64,000 bases of DNA from Neisseria wadsworthii 9715 (GCF_000227765.1 NZ_JH165159.1:1803894-1867893), one strand, 5' to 3'; shown: positions 27,096 through 39,245, counted from the first letter of the stretch. Made by a program: numbers and translations. Notes: generated by a model not told the origin, from the sequence alone.

Positions 27096-28391
27096 ATGAA
27101 ACAATTCGCGTCTCTGCAACTGCGCCTGATTCTCTGGCTCACCACGACCGTGGTACTGGCTGCCGTTGCAGCAGGCATTACCGCATTTGTTGCCGTTTAT
27201 TACGAAGCAGGCGATCTGCAGGATGAATTACTGGAGCAAACGGCCGCCTTTGCCGCCATATCAGATTACCCTGTCAATAATCATATCGACGACGATGTAA
27301 GAATAGTCATTCAAAATCTAGACCAACCCCGCATGGGTGATATTCCCTTACCACCAGGTTTAAATGATGGTTTTCACAATATCGAATACCGCAAAGAACA
27401 ATACCGCGTTTACATACATAAACACAAAAACGGCCAACGGCTAGCCTTATTACAAGAAGACGACTTGCGCAAAGACACGGCATTAACCAGTGCCAGCTTG
27501 GTTATCTGGCCGATTCTGCTGCTGATCCCGATAATGGCCTTACTAACCTTTATTGCCGTGCGCAGCAGCCTGAAACCGGTTAAAAGCCTGTCTGAAAGCC
27601 TTGCCCGGCGTAGCGACAACGATCTTTCCCCTCTTTCCGAACAGAATATTCCGATTGAGATTACGGGTTTTATCCAAGCCATTAACCGGCTGTTTGATCG
27701 AATTAAAGAAAGCATCCAGCGCCAACAAAGGTTTATTGCCGATGCTGCGCATGAATTACGCTCACCCATGACTGCCCTGTCACTACAGGCCGAACGTTTG
27801 TCCCAACGCGATTTACCGCCCGACACCGCAGATCAGCTCAAAACACTGCGCGAAGGCATACGCCGTAACCGCCATCTATTAGAGCAGCTACTGGCCATGG
27901 CAAGAGCGCAGCAAGACGATCATAAAGCACTCAACAAAACGCTTTCAGCCCGTAAAATCTGCGAACGCATTGTGCAAGATCTCTACCCGCTTGCCGAAGC
28001 GCGCAATATTGATTTCGGCATTGACGGCGATGAAGACGTAATGCTTGCCTGCAACGAAACCGAGCTTTACACCCTGTTGAAAACTTTCGCCGACAACGCT
28101 ATCAACTACACACCGCCCGGAGGACGCGCCGATTTGCGCATACGAACGGAAAATCAAGAATGCGTGTTCGAAGTGGAAGACAGCGGCCCCGGTATTTCCC
28201 CTGCCGAACGCAATCGGGTATTCGACCCCTTTTACCGAATTCTCGGCAGCGACACAGAAGGCTCAGGCTTGGGTTTATCCATTGCCAAAACATTGGTCGA
28301 GCGTCAGGGCGGCAGCATCAGCCTTCATCATTCCACCATCAACCCCAGCGGCCTACTAGTAAAAATCCGCCTTCCTATCACGCACAGTTAG
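27096..28391 (+). CDS. Two-component sensor histidine kinase
   Basis: The 431-residue inner-membrane kinase has a helix at about residues 10-35, a periplasmic sensor of about 100 residues and a second helix near 130-150, then a HAMP linker. The dimerisation/phospho-acceptor site is AAHELRSPMTAL with His219. The ATPase has the N box FADNAINYTPPGG, G1 VEDSGPGIS and G2 GSGLGLSIAKTLV. The partner is the upstream PmrA-type regulator. Its short periplasmic domain resembles QseC/PmrB-type sensors; the signal is unknown. Confidence 0.92.
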   Translation: MKQFASLQLRLILWLTTTVVLAAVAAGITAFVAVYYEAGDLQDELLEQTAAFAAISDYPVNNHIDDDVRIVIQNLDQPRMGDIPLPPGLNDGFHNIEYRKEQYRVYIHKHKNGQRLALLQEDDLRKDTALTSASLVIWPILLLIPIMALLTFIAVRSSLKPVKSLSESLARRSDNDLSPLSEQNIPIEITGFIQAINRLFDRIKESIQRQQRFIADAAHELRSPMTALSLQAERLSQRDLPPDTADQLKTLREGIRRNRHLLEQLLAMARAQQDDHKALNKTLSARKICERIVQDLYPLAEARNIDFGIDGDEDVMLACNETELYTLLKTFADNAINYTPPGGRADLRIRTENQECVFEVEDSGPGISPAERNRVFDPFYRILGSDTEGSGLGLSIAKTLVERQGGSISLHHSTINPSGLLVKIRLPITHS

Positions 28392-28441
28392 TTAACTTAC
28401 TGAAACAGTGTAGCGGCATATCCAATAAGCTGAAACAAACT

Positions 28442-28476
28442 ATGCCTGTCTGAAAAGCTATTTTTCAGACAGGCAT
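28442..28476 (+). terminator. Inverted TG-wadDUS pair after the kinase gene
   Basis: Fifteen-base arms flank a five-base loop, 50 bases after the stop codon. The rest of the 342-base gap to mltB holds a degenerate MITE-like repeat and the mltB terminator. Confidence 0.85.
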
Positions 28477-28483
28477 TTAAATT

Positions 28484-28620
28484 TATTTTTGATACAAGGC
28501 AGCCAAGCTGCAGACAGTATGAGTGGTGCAGAACTGATTTTGTTGCTGCTTGAGCAGCTTGTAAACTCATACTCTTTGAGCTAAAGCGCAGCAACGCCGT
28601 AACAGAAATAAAGTTTATTG
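28484..28620 (-). repeat. Degenerate copy of the TATAGTCAATCAACTT MITE-like element
   Basis: Compared with the reverse complement of the intact element at 30015-30169, the same landmarks occur in the same order: a GCAGACAGTA-like block, CTGATTTTGTTGCTGCTT, AGCAGCTT, CTCTTTGAGCTA and GCGCAGCAACG. The terminal inverted repeats have decayed. Confidence 0.6.
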
Positions 28621-28676
28621 GCGATAACGGCGCTGTTACTAAAATCAAGTGATTTAATTATATAATTGGTTTAACT

Positions 28677-28716
28677 AAAGAAGCCTGTCTGAAAGAATTT
28701 TTCAGACAGGCTTCTT
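28677..28716 (-). terminator. Inverted uptake-sequence pair after mltB
   Basis: Arms of AAAGAAGCCTGTCTGAAA type lie just beyond the mltB stop. The 12-mer is AGCCTGTCTGAA, a one-base variant of the resident uptake sequence. Confidence 0.8.
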
Positions 28717-28733
28717 TACACATCAACCGTTTC

Positions 28734-29819
28734 CTACAAACCACCCGCGCCCAACGCATTGGCGATATCGCGAACCGAAGTTACATACATGCGGCTGTGG
28801 TTATATTGCCAAACCGCATAAAAATTATTCAGGCCGATATAATAGTCAAACACACCCGGACTGGTTTCCAAGCGGTAAAGCACCGCTTTTTCCGAATCAG
28901 CCACCGGCTCCAGCGGCGTTACCCCCATTTTCTTCAACTCGCCCACCGTATATTTCAGTGATGTCTTCTCATCAATCACCGCCTGCAATTTCGGATTAAT
29001 CTCCAACGAAACCGGCACCACCATTCTGCCGCCGCTCTTCCAACCGTGCACCCTCATATAATTGGCAACCGATGCCGCCACATCTTCCACGTTATACCAA
29101 ATGTCCCTGCGGCCGTCTTTATCATAATCCACAGCCCACTTGCGAAAGCTCGAGGGCATAAACTGCGGCATCCCCATCGCGCCGGCAAAGCTGCCCGTAA
29201 AACTCAACGGATCGCGCTGCTCCTCTTTGGCCATCACCAAAAACTCGGCCAGCTCTTTCTGAAAAAATTCACCACGGCGCGGATAATCGAAAGCCAACGT
29301 AGCCAAAGCATCCGCCACACGGATATTACCCTTATTAGCGCCATAATTGGTTTCAATACCCACAATCGCCACTATCAACTCGGCAGGCACACCATATTCA
29401 CGCGCGATTTTATCGATCACACCACGATTCGCCGCATAAAACTGCAGTCCGCCGCTGATTTTCGCCGTGCCCGAATTACCTTGTTTAAACTCATACCACG
29501 GGCGCGATGTACCCGGCCGGTTCATAATATTAATGATATTGCCGCGATACACAACAGCGTTAAAAAAGCTCTGCAACTCGTCCCTGCTCAAACGCTGTTT
29601 GCCCGCTTCATATTCAATAAATTTTTGCACATTCTCATTCGCATTAAACCCTACCTCCGCCGGGCTGGGCGCAGCTTTGTTAAAAAACGGTCTGTCTTTT
29701 GCCACAGGCTTAACCGGCTTGCCCGCTCCACTGCTTTTCGGCGCCGCAGGCGGTTTTTTCTCACCATTACACGCTGCTAAAGCCAATGCCGCCAAGGCCA
29801 ATATTGCGATTTTTTTCAT
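28734..29819 (-). CDS. mltB: Membrane-bound lytic murein transglycosylase B
   Basis: The 361-residue lipoprotein (lipobox LAAC, Cys17) cleaves peptidoglycan glycan strands with formation of anhydro-muramic ends. The SLT-family 3 domain has the catalytic glutamate in AIVGIETNYGANKGN (about Glu156), followed by FAGAMGMPQFMPSSF and YDKDGRRDIW. The C-terminal NFYAVWQYNHSRMYVTSV segment is typical of MltB. A Lys/Pro/Ala-rich linker follows the lipid anchor. It is transcribed towards the kinase gene. Confidence 0.93.
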   Translation of the reverse strand: MKKIAILALAALALAACNGEKKPPAAPKSSGAGKPVKPVAKDRPFFNKAAPSPAEVGFNANENVQKFIEYEAGKQRLSRDELQSFFNAVVYRGNIINIMNRPGTSRPWYEFKQGNSGTAKISGGLQFYAANRGVIDKIAREYGVPAELIVAIVGIETNYGANKGNIRVADALATLAFDYPRRGEFFQKELAEFLVMAKEEQRDPLSFTGSFAGAMGMPQFMPSSFRKWAVDYDKDGRRDIWYNVEDVAASVANYMRVHGWKSGGRMVVPVSLEINPKLQAVIDEKTSLKYTVGELKKMGVTPLEPVADSEKAVLYRLETSPGVFDYYIGLNNFYAVWQYNHSRMYVTSVRDIANALGAGGL

Positions 29820-29910
29820 ACATTTTCCCTAACACATATCGGCTATTTGCAAAAATAGCAAAAGCGAATTTTACCAAATTATCACAATTACCAAAAGAAA
29901 AGCTTAAATA

Positions 29911-29945
29911 TATAGTCAATCAACTTAATTTTTATCACGGTTCAT
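29911..29945 (+). repeat. Partial copy of the MITE-like terminal repeat
   Basis: TATAGTCAATCAACTTAATT matches the end of the intact element 100 bases further on, but the sequence diverges after about 30 bases. It lies in the 419-base gap between mltB and pnp. Confidence 0.65.
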
Positions 29946-30014
29946 CACACTTGAGGCAAGACCGAGTATAACGAACGTACTATTTTTTAAGTTTATTTGC
30001 TATAGTGAAGCAAC

Positions 30015-30169
30015 TATAGTCAATCAACTTAATTTTTACTACGTCGTTGCTGCGCCGTAGCTCAAAGAGAACGATTTTGTAAGCTGCTGAAGCAGCAACA
30101 AAATCAGTCTCGTACTACTTGTACTGTCTGCGGCTTGCTCTTGTATTAAAAATAAGTTGATTGACTATA
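30015..30169. repeat. Intact 155-base MITE-like element with terminal inverted repeats
   Basis: The ends TATAGTCAATCAACTT and AAGTTGATTGACTATA are perfect inverted repeats, extended by T/A-rich bases. Inside, TTTTGT-aa-GCTGCT and AGCAGC-a-ACAAAA form a second hairpin. Length, TATAG ends and intergenic position resemble Correia repeats of Neisseria, but the terminal sequence differs from the Correia consensus I know. There is no coding capacity, so a transposase would have to act in trans. Confidence 0.8.
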
Positions 30170-30189
30170 AAAAAAGCAGTCACAGTAAA

Positions 30190-30223
30190 AAATGCCTGTC
30201 TGAAAAATTTCAGACAGGCATTT
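30190..30223 (-). terminator. Inverted TG-wadDUS pair after pnp
   Basis: Sixteen-base arms AAATGCCTGTCTGAAA and its complement lie 16 bases beyond the pnp stop codon. Confidence 0.85.
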
Positions 30224-30238
30224 GACCGTTAAGCTTAT

Positions 30239-32368
30239 TTAATCTTTCGGCTGTTGCTCACGCGGTTCGCGGGCCGGGGCTTCCGCTAAGGCCTTAATAG
30301 ATAGGCGTACGCGGCCGCGGTCATCCACTTCCAGCGCTTTCACATTCACGGTTTGGCCTACTTTCAGATAGTCGGCCACATTGTTCACGCGCTCGTGTGC
30401 GATTTGACTCACATGCACCAAACCGTCTTTGCCCGGAAGCACGGATACGATAGCACCTACGTTGTTTTCCAAGATTTTCAACACGGTACCTTCGTACACT
30501 TTGCCCACTTCCACTTCTGCGGTAATCTCTTCGATACGGCGTTTGGCGGCTTCGCCCGCTTCTCCTGCGACTGCAGCGATGGTTACGGTACCGTCGTCAT
30601 CGATATTGATTTCGGTACCGGTTTCAGCAGTGATGGCGCGAATGGTTTCGCCGCCTTTGCCGATAACATCGCGGATTTTATCAGGGTTGATTTTCATGGT
30701 GAATAGGCGCGGCGCGTGTTGCGACAGCTCTTGCGGGCCATCAACGGCTTCTTTCATTTGCGCCAAAATGTGCATACGCGCTTCTTTGGCCTGCTCCAAG
30801 GCAATCTGCATAATTTCTTTGGTAATGCCTTGAATCTTAATGTCCATTTGCAGCGCGGTTACGCCTTCGGTAGTACCCGCCACTTTGAAGTCCATATCGC
30901 CCAAGTGGTCTTCGTCGCCCAAAATGTCGGTCAACACGGCGAATTTATTTCCTTCCAAAATCAAACCCATGGCGATACCGGCAACGTGAGCTTTTAGCGG
31001 CACACCGGCAGACAGCAGGCTCAAACAGCCGCCGCACACGGAAGCCATTGAAGAAGAGCCGTTAGACTCGGTAATTTCGGAAACCACTCGCATGGTGTAA
31101 CTAAATTCTTCCGGCGAAGGCAGCACGGCAACCAGCGCGCGTTTAGCCAAACGGCCATGGCCGATTTCACGGCGTTTCGGCGCGCCCATGCGGCCTACTT
31201 CGCCGGTAGAGTATGGCGGGAAGTTGTAGTGTAGCATGAAGCGGTCGGTATATTCGCCGTTTAAGGCGTCAATGATTTGCTCGTCGCGCGAAGTGCCCAA
31301 CGTCGCCACTGCCAAAGCTTGGGTTTCGCCGCGGGTAAACAGTGCGGAGCCGTGGGTGCGCGGCAATACGCCTGTCTGAATATTAATCGGACGCACGGTG
31401 CGGGTGTCTCGGCCGTCGATACGCGGTTGGCCGTCAAGAATCTGACCGCGAACTACGTCGGCTTCCAATTGTTTGAAAATACCTTTGATTTGGTTGGCGA
31501 TGAGCGTGTCGGTTTCTTCGGTAATCAAAGATTCTTTCACTGCGTTCCAAGCCTCATCCAGCTTTGCAGTACGCGCCTGCTTTTGACGGATTTTGAATGC
31601 TTCACCAATGGTGCCGCCGGCGATCTCGCGGATTTTAGCAACCAATTCGGTGTCGGCTTCCGGCGCTTTCCAATCCCATACTTCAGGGTTCACTTCATCG
31701 GCAAATTCGTTAATGGCATCAATCACAACCTGCATTTGCTCATGCCCGTAAACCACCGCACCCAGCATCACATCTTCAGGCAGCACTTGCGCTTCTGATT
31801 CCACCATCAAAACAGCTTTGGCAGTACCGGCTACCACCAAATCCATTTGTGATGTTTCCAGCTCAGTTTTGGTCGGGTTCAACAAATATTGGCCGTCGGC
31901 ATAACCTACGCGTGCGGCACCAATCGGGCCGGCAAACGGCACACCGCTCAACACCAGCGCGGCAGATGCACCGATCATAGCCGGAATATCGGAATCGATT
32001 TCAGGATCGATAGACACCACCATCGCTACGATTTGGATATCGTGGTAAAAACCTTCGGGGAACAGCGGACGAATCGGGCGGTCGATCAGGCGGCTGGTGA
32101 GAATTTCTTTCTCACTTTGCTTGCCTTCGCGTTTGAAAAAGCCGCCGGGAATTTTACCGGCCGCGTAAGTACGCTCGAGATAATCAACAGTCAGCGGGAA
32201 AAAATCCTGGCCTTCTTTTACATCTTTATTAGTGGTTACCGCCACCAGCACAACAGTGTCACCCATAGACACTTTTACCGCGGCGGCAGCTTGGCGGGCT
32301 ACTTCACCGGTTTCCAAAGTAACGGTCTGATTGCCGTATTGGAACGATTTAACATGTTTATTAAACAT
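30239..32368 (-). CDS. pnp: Polynucleotide phosphorylase
   Basis: PNPase degrades RNA 3' to 5' using phosphate, in the degradosome or alone. The 709-residue protein has two RNase PH domains. The first starts [19 protein letters not shown]; the second contains [14 protein letters not shown] and the [23 protein letters not shown] segment. A KH domain ([19 protein letters not shown]) and an S1 domain ([20 protein letters not shown]) close the chain. No rpsO gene lies upstream, where a 391-base gap carries repeats. Confidence 0.97.
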   Translation of the reverse strand: MFNKHVKSFQYGNQTVTLETGEVARQAAAAVKVSMGDTVVLVAVTTNKDVKEGQDFFPLTVDYLERTYAAGKIPGGFFKREGKQSEKEILTSRLIDRPIRPLFPEGFYHDIQIVAMVVSIDPEIDSDIPAMIGASAALVLSGVPFAGPIGAARVGYADGQYLLNPTKTELETSQMDLVVAGTAKAVLMVESEAQVLPEDVMLGAVVYGHEQMQVVIDAINEFADEVNPEVWDWKAPEADTELVAKIREIAGGTIGEAFKIRQKQARTAKLDEAWNAVKESLITEETDTLIANQIKGIFKQLEADVVRGQILDGQPRIDGRDTRTVRPINIQTGVLPRTHGSALFTRGETQALAVATLGTSRDEQIIDALNGEYTDRFMLHYNFPPYSTGEVGRMGAPKRREIGHGRLAKRALVAVLPSPEEFSYTMRVVSEITESNGSSSMASVCGGCLSLLSAGVPLKAHVAGIAMGLILEGNKFAVLTDILGDEDHLGDMDFKVAGTTEGVTALQMDIKIQGITKEIMQIALEQAKEARMHILAQMKEAVDGPQELSQHAPRLFTMKINPDKIRDVIGKGGETIRAITAETGTEINIDDDGTVTIAAVAGEAGEAAKRRIEEITAEVEVGKVYEGTVLKILENNVGAIVSVLPGKDGLVHVSQIAHERVNNVADYLKVGQTVNVKALEVDDRGRVRLSIKALAEAPAREPREQQPKD

Positions 32369-32448
32369 TTGGTTTCCTTTTTATTATTAAGGCCGCCGCT
32401 GCTAAAACACTAACCATATATACTGATTTCCAAAACACATGGTTAGGG

Positions 32449-32520
32449 TTTCAGACAGGCATGCGACAAAAGTTGAACACATTTTCAGACAGGCATTCAA
32501 ACCAAATGCCTGTCTGAAAA
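32449..32520. repeat. Three resident uptake sequences upstream of pnp
   Basis: Copies are at 32449-32462 and 32482-32495 (reverse) and 32505-32520 (forward). The last two face each other and can form a hairpin. They lie in the 391-base space between feo and pnp. Confidence 0.75.
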
Positions 32521-32540
32521 ATATAGCTGTGAAACACATA

Positions 32541-32680
32541 TTTCATATAAGTCAGCAAACCGCAGCCAATACTAGATAATACGGGGCTGATTTTGTTGCT
32601 GCTTTAGCCGCTCACAAAATCCCTCTCTTTGTGCTGAGGCAGACTCATGCAGTATGAAAATCAAGTCATAGCTAACAGAA
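32541..32680 (-). repeat. Strongly decayed copy of the MITE-like element
   Basis: The blocks GCAAACCGCAGCC, GGCTGATTTTGTTGCTGCTTT and CACAAAATCCCTCTCTTTG match the reverse complement of the intact element in order. The termini are lost. A GC-rich hairpin (GGCGGAAA/TTTCCGCC, 32717-32749) follows and may end the feo transcript. Confidence 0.5.
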
Positions 32681-32759
32681 GCGGATTATGCCACAAAAAC
32701 GCTTGCTTGGGGCGGCGGCGGAAAAATGCGTTTCCACCCTCTTTCCGCCACTTCAAAGT

Positions 32760-32906
32760 CTAATGGCAACCGCCGCTTTTACCGCCGCAACGGTCACAAC
32801 CGCCGCAAACACCTGCTTTATCTGATTTCGATTTAAACACATATTTCCGCATCAGATAAGCTGCGCATACAATCACGATTAAACCGACAATAATATATTG
32901 TTCCAT
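32760..32906 (-). CDS. Small Cys-rich membrane protein associated with FeoB
   Basis: The 48-residue protein has one membrane helix (MEQYIIVGLIVIVCAAYLMR), then a basic stretch and a C-terminal cysteine cluster CGGCDRCGGKSGGCH. It matches the FeoB-associated Cys-rich membrane protein family, which replaces FeoC in many bacteria. The cysteines could bind iron or a cluster and modulate FeoB; that is inference. Its ATG overlaps the feoB stop codon by one base (TAATG), so it is translationally coupled to feoB. Confidence 0.85.
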   Translation of the reverse strand: MEQYIIVGLIVIVCAAYLMRKYVFKSKSDKAGVCGGCDRCGGKSGGCH

Positions 32907-34768
32907 TACAGTATCCTCGAACTGATTTGATACACGATAAAAGCAAACACATAAGCCAAGGCAAAAAGATAAGCCGTAATCATCCAAGTTTGTTTCGCCG
33001 ATTTGGTTTCACGCTTAATCACGGCCAAAGTGGCTGCACACATCGGCGCATAAACATACCAAGCTAAGAAGGCGAAAGCTGTCGGCAGGCCCCAACTTTC
33101 ATTCACAATCGGAATCAAGGCATTTTGCACGGCATCTTCTGATGTATTTGCACCCACGGCATAAACCGTACCCAAAGCAGCGACCACAACTTCACGCGCT
33201 GCGATACCCGGAATCATGGCAATACACATCTGCCAAGTGAAGCCCAAAGGTGCGAATATCGGCTGAATCCAACTGCCTAAAGTACCGGCAAAACTGTAAT
33301 CGATCGCTGCTCCGGTTACACCTTCCGGAGGAGCCGGAAAGCTTACCAAAAACCACAGCACCACACTCACTGCAAAAATAATCGTGCCGGCACGTTTCAG
33401 GAACGCCCACACCCGCTCCCACAAGCTGACAATAATGTGTTTGAAATTCGGCATACGGAACGTAGGCAATTCCATTAACAAAGGAAACTGCTGCATACCG
33501 CCTTTTCGGCGCGCAAACCATTTCATCACAAATGCCGTCAACCCGGCCGACACAATACCTGTCACATACAGCCAGAACAATGTCAAGCCCTGTAGGTTAA
33601 ACACACCCCACACAGTCTTCTCCGGTATCAAAGCTGCAATAATCAGTGCATATACCGGCAAACGTGCAGAACAAGTGAACATAGGTGCAATCGCAATAGT
33701 AACCAAACGCTCACGCGGATCATGAATGGTTCTCGCAGACATTACGGCAGGTACCGCACAGGCAAAGCTGGAAAGCAGCGGAATAAATGCCCTGCCCGAC
33801 AAACCGGTTTTTGCCAGCATGTTATCCAACAAAAACGCTGCTCGCGGCAAATAGCCCGAATCTTCCAAAAGCAGAATGAAAGCAAACAAAATCGTAATCT
33901 GCGGCAAAAACACCAATACGCTGCCCACACCGGCAATCACACCGTTAACCAGCAAATCCTGCAAAATCCCTTCGGGCACAACCATTGCCACCCACTCACC
34001 CAAAGAACCGAAAAATCCTTCAATCGCATCCATAATCGGCTCAGACCAAGAATAGACAGCCTGAAACACCAACAAGAGGATAATCATCAGCAAAATCATG
34101 CCCCACACAGGATGCAGCACTAAACTGTCCACACGCCTATGCCATGCAGGCAGTTCCATCTGTGTTTCCACCACCTGCCCAAGGATACGCTCTACTTCGT
34201 CGTATAGTTCATTACTGTCTAAAGCTTCCAGTGTTTTGAGTGCGGCATCACTGTCGAGCTGCTTTCCGTAATGAGGCAGATTGCGTACTGCCTCGCGCAC
34301 ACCGCGTATTCCTTCCTTGCTAACCGCCACTGTTTCCAGCACCGGCACACCCAGCAATTCACTAAGCTTCGCCGCATTGATTTTCAAGCCGCGTGAACGT
34401 GCCACATCACTAAGATTCAGCGACACAGCCATCGGCAACCCTAAAGTTTTCAATTCAAGAATCATGCGTAAAGTCATGCGCAGATTGGTGGCATCTGCAA
34501 CCGCAATAATCCCGCTCATTTGCTGGCCAAGCCTGCCCAGCACCATATCACGCGCGACTGCTTCATCCAAACTGGTTGTACGCAGGCTGTAAGTACCGGG
34601 TAAATCAATAATATGGATGGATTTATCATCCACAAACACACCCTCACGCCTGTCAACCGTTACACCCGGGTAATTGGCCACTTTGGCATTTGAACCTGTC
34701 AAACCATTAAACAAAACGGTCTTGCCGCAATTAGGCGCGCCGACCAGTGCAAAATAACTTAAATCCAT
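32906..34768 (-). CDS. feoB: Ferrous iron transporter FeoB
   Basis: FeoB imports Fe2+ across the inner membrane using an N-terminal GTPase. G1 is GAPNCGKT (residues 10-17), the switch region TVDRREG follows, G3 is DLPGTYS and G4 NLSD. A GDI-like helical spacer follows, then eight or more membrane helices with the Gate motifs around LPRAAFLLDN and FSCAVPAVMSAR. Length 620 is slightly shorter than the E. coli protein, as in other neisseriae. It follows feoA by 85 bases. Confidence 0.95.
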   Translation of the reverse strand: MDLSYFALVGAPNCGKTVLFNGLTGSNAKVANYPGVTVDRREGVFVDDKSIHIIDLPGTYSLRTTSLDEAVARDMVLGRLGQQMSGIIAVADATNLRMTLRMILELKTLGLPMAVSLNLSDVARSRGLKINAAKLSELLGVPVLETVAVSKEGIRGVREAVRNLPHYGKQLDSDAALKTLEALDSNELYDEVERILGQVVETQMELPAWHRRVDSLVLHPVWGMILLMIILLLVFQAVYSWSEPIMDAIEGFFGSLGEWVAMVVPEGILQDLLVNGVIAGVGSVLVFLPQITILFAFILLLEDSGYLPRAAFLLDNMLAKTGLSGRAFIPLLSSFACAVPAVMSARTIHDPRERLVTIAIAPMFTCSARLPVYALIIAALIPEKTVWGVFNLQGLTLFWLYVTGIVSAGLTAFVMKWFARRKGGMQQFPLLMELPTFRMPNFKHIIVSLWERVWAFLKRAGTIIFAVSVVLWFLVSFPAPPEGVTGAAIDYSFAGTLGSWIQPIFAPLGFTWQMCIAMIPGIAAREVVVAALGTVYAVGANTSEDAVQNALIPIVNESWGLPTAFAFLAWYVYAPMCAATLAVIKRETKSAKQTWMITAYLFALAYVFAFIVYQISSRIL

Positions 34769-34853
34769 TTGTGTATTCCTCTTATTTCAACATCCTTGAA
34801 TATTTGCCGAAAGTGGGCAATATCTAAGAATGCCTGTCTGAAAATATTATTAG

Positions 34854-35114
34854 TTATATAGCTCGACAGAGAATTTTATTGGCTTCCGCCTGACGCAACG
34901 AAAACTGCGATTGATTACCCAAACGCACAGCATAAGGCCCTTTACCCAATATACCGACTGCTATTACTTCAAGCGGCATTCCATGAGAAAACCCCAAATC
35001 AGCCAAACGGCGGCTGACCAGCGGATCCAGCTCTCCAAAAATCTCACTGGGCGCAATAGAATCAATTTGCACCCGGCTGCCTTTAGTGAGGCTCGATAAA
35101 GGCACGACAGACAT
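34854..35114 (-). CDS. feoA: Ferrous iron transport accessory protein FeoA
   Basis: The 86-residue SH3-like protein assists FeoB. LADLGFSHGMPLEVIAVGILGKGPYAVRLG is the FeoA core. It opens the minus-strand feoA-feoB-Cys-rich operon, with a GAGAGGA ribosome-binding site. The AT-rich upstream region (35115-35391), shared with divergent leuS, probably contains the iron- and oxygen-responsive promoter, but I could not fix a Fur or FNR site with confidence. Confidence 0.92.
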   Translation of the reverse strand: MSVVPLSSLTKGSRVQIDSIAPSEIFGELDPLVSRRLADLGFSHGMPLEVIAVGILGKGPYAVRLGNQSQFSLRQAEANKILCRAI

Positions 35115-35346
35115 AAAATATCCTCTCTATGTAAATAAAAAATCATAGTAAAACTGCGAAGCTTGATTATTGCCCAAGCAATATCATCTTAATTTGTATA
35201 ATTAATCAATCGCTTGAAAACTTTATAATAGATTGAGTTTAAGTATACTCTTTATGTAATTAAATATAATTAAGAATAATTATTAATTGAGAAAACTCAA
35301 TATTCATTTTCAGACAGGCATAGGTTTTCCCAACTCCACCCAATAA

Positions 35347-38028
<2,682 letters not shown>

Positions 38029-38100
38029 GCAAGAAACCATCTAAAATCAATTTTGCTTACATAGCCATTTCAAATTGACATAATCATATCTTTACAACGA

Positions 38101-38133
38101 AAAGCCTGTCTGAAACGTTTTCAGACAGGCTTT
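38101..38133 (+). terminator. Inverted uptake-sequence pair after leuS
   Basis: AAAGCCTGTCTGAAA arms flank a three-base loop and run into T5. The 12-mer is the AGCCTGTCTGAA variant also used at the mltB terminator. Confidence 0.85.
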
Positions 38134-38236
38134 TTATAATCTTTTGCTTCAAAAACTTTCCTTTCTCATCAAAATCAATCTTCCCATTCATCAAAAAAGC
38201 TACACTTTGAATCATAAAAACAACACTAAATTAAAA

Positions 38237-38407
38237 AATATTCGGTTATTTTTTAAGATATTCGGATATTTAAAAAGTGACACAAACTGTCACATCAAGC
38301 AAAAAGCAAACTCGATCAATTGCAACAAAAAATATAATCATATGATTTATATAAAATTATTTATCTCTATTTTTACCAAATAACAGTAACGTGACGTTAA
38401 TTGTCAC
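38237..38407. promoter_or_regulatory. Paired GTGAC-N7-GTCAC dyads and ATATTCGG repeats upstream of the TonB-C-like gene
   Basis: This lies in a 604-base AT-rich gap after leuS with no convincing gene. Two 17-base dyads share exact half-sites: 38277-38293 (GTGACACAAACTGTCAC) and 38391-38407 (GTGACGTTAATTGTCAC), 114 bases apart centre to centre. A lone GTGTC half-site follows the second. Just before the first dyad, ATATTCGGTTATTT and ATATTCGGATATTT form a direct repeat (38237-38252, 38256-38271). They look like operators for the downstream gene; no known regulator is assigned. Confidence 0.45.
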
Positions 38408-38632
38408 CTAGTGTCAATCTATGCCACGCCAAATGTACCGCTTATCTCATTTTCGCATCATCTTGTAAAAATTCTTTGACTTTTTTTCAATTGCAAAATT
38501 TAAAATTTATAGGCACAATACACCTACCAAAACAAGAAACAAAAAAGTTCGTCAAGCGAACAAGAGTTTTAATAACTTTAATATTATTTACATAATATAC
38601 TTAAATTGCATATATTTTACGGGGTTTTAATC

Positions 38633-38983
38633 ATGTCTATTCGCAATATTTTATCCACTGCCTTAGTGGCTGCCGCATTATTCGGAGCACAAAGCGCTTC
38701 TGCCGGTGAAATTCAATTTTTCAAAAAAGATTCTGAAGTAACCGCAGCTAAAGCACAAATCAATGGAAGATTGGCGGTACGCATGACCATCCATACCGAT
38801 GGTTCTCTAAAAGATATACGCGTTACCCGCAGCAGCGGTAATCAGGCTATCGATAACCAAGCTGTTGCTTGGATGCAAACACAAACCATGCGGCCTGTTT
38901 CCATCAACGGCGAACACCAAACATTCAGCGTAGTTAAAGAAATTCAATTTTCAAATACCGGCATGCGGCTCGGTATGAAATAA
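38633..38983 (+). CDS. Small periplasmic TonB-C-like protein
   Basis: The 116-residue protein has a cleavable signal peptide ending near SASA|GE. A TonB C-terminal-like domain follows, recognised from the pattern VRMTIHTDGSLKDIRVTRSSGNQAIDNQAVAWMQT. It lacks the membrane anchor and Pro-rich linker of a working TonB. Free-standing TonB-C proteins are common in Neisseria and Moraxella; their role is unclear. ATG 38633 follows GGGG-rich leader sequence. The gene stands alone between a long AT-rich regulatory gap and its own terminator. Confidence 0.72.
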   Translation: MSIRNILSTALVAAALFGAQSASAGEIQFFKKDSEVTAAKAQINGRLAVRMTIHTDGSLKDIRVTRSSGNQAIDNQAVAWMQTQTMRPVSINGEHQTFSVVKEIQFSNTGMRLGMK

Positions 38984-39063
38984 AGTTTTTCGGGGGCAAC
39001 CCCAACCTTTGGAACCAGGTATAAAGTTCTTTTGTTGTTATCATTGTGTATTCTCTCTGTTTA

Positions 39064-39097
39064 GGCGCTTTCCTCGTTTGAAAGCGCTTCTTTTTTT
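39064..39097 (+). terminator. Rho-independent terminator of the TonB-C-like gene
   Basis: The stem GCGCTTTC/GAAAGCGC with a seven-base loop is followed by TTCTTTTTTT. It is one of the few terminators here not made from uptake sequences. The rest of the 328-base gap (to 39311) contains decayed repeat-like sequence around 39108-39236 and an inverted uptake-sequence pair. Confidence 0.85.
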
Positions 39098-39245
39098 GCC
39101 TAATAATGGCGTATTCAGGCTAGATTCGAGTATCTCACAATGTTATTGGGACTCAAGATGCTCAGTTCAGGGTAAGTCCGAGTACGACGACGGTGCTGTT
39201 ACTATGTAAGTGGTTTAATTAATAAAATCCCAGTTAAGTTGGCAC

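Noticed and set aside
35266..35290. A/T-rich stretch resembling a Fur box upstream of feoA
   Set aside because: It matches only loosely (TAATTAAGAATAATTATTAATT) and lies about 150 bases from the feoA start; AT-rich DNA gives such matches by chance.
38276..38294. GTGAC-N7-GTCAC as a CRP site
   Set aside because: CRP needs TGTGA-N6-TCACA; here the spacing between GTGA and TCAC is nine, so it does not fit.
38144..38595. Two short open frames of 79 and 64 codons in the AT-rich gap after leuS
   Set aside because: Low-complexity Lys/Ile/Asn-rich products, no ribosome-binding site, and the region looks regulatory with dyads.
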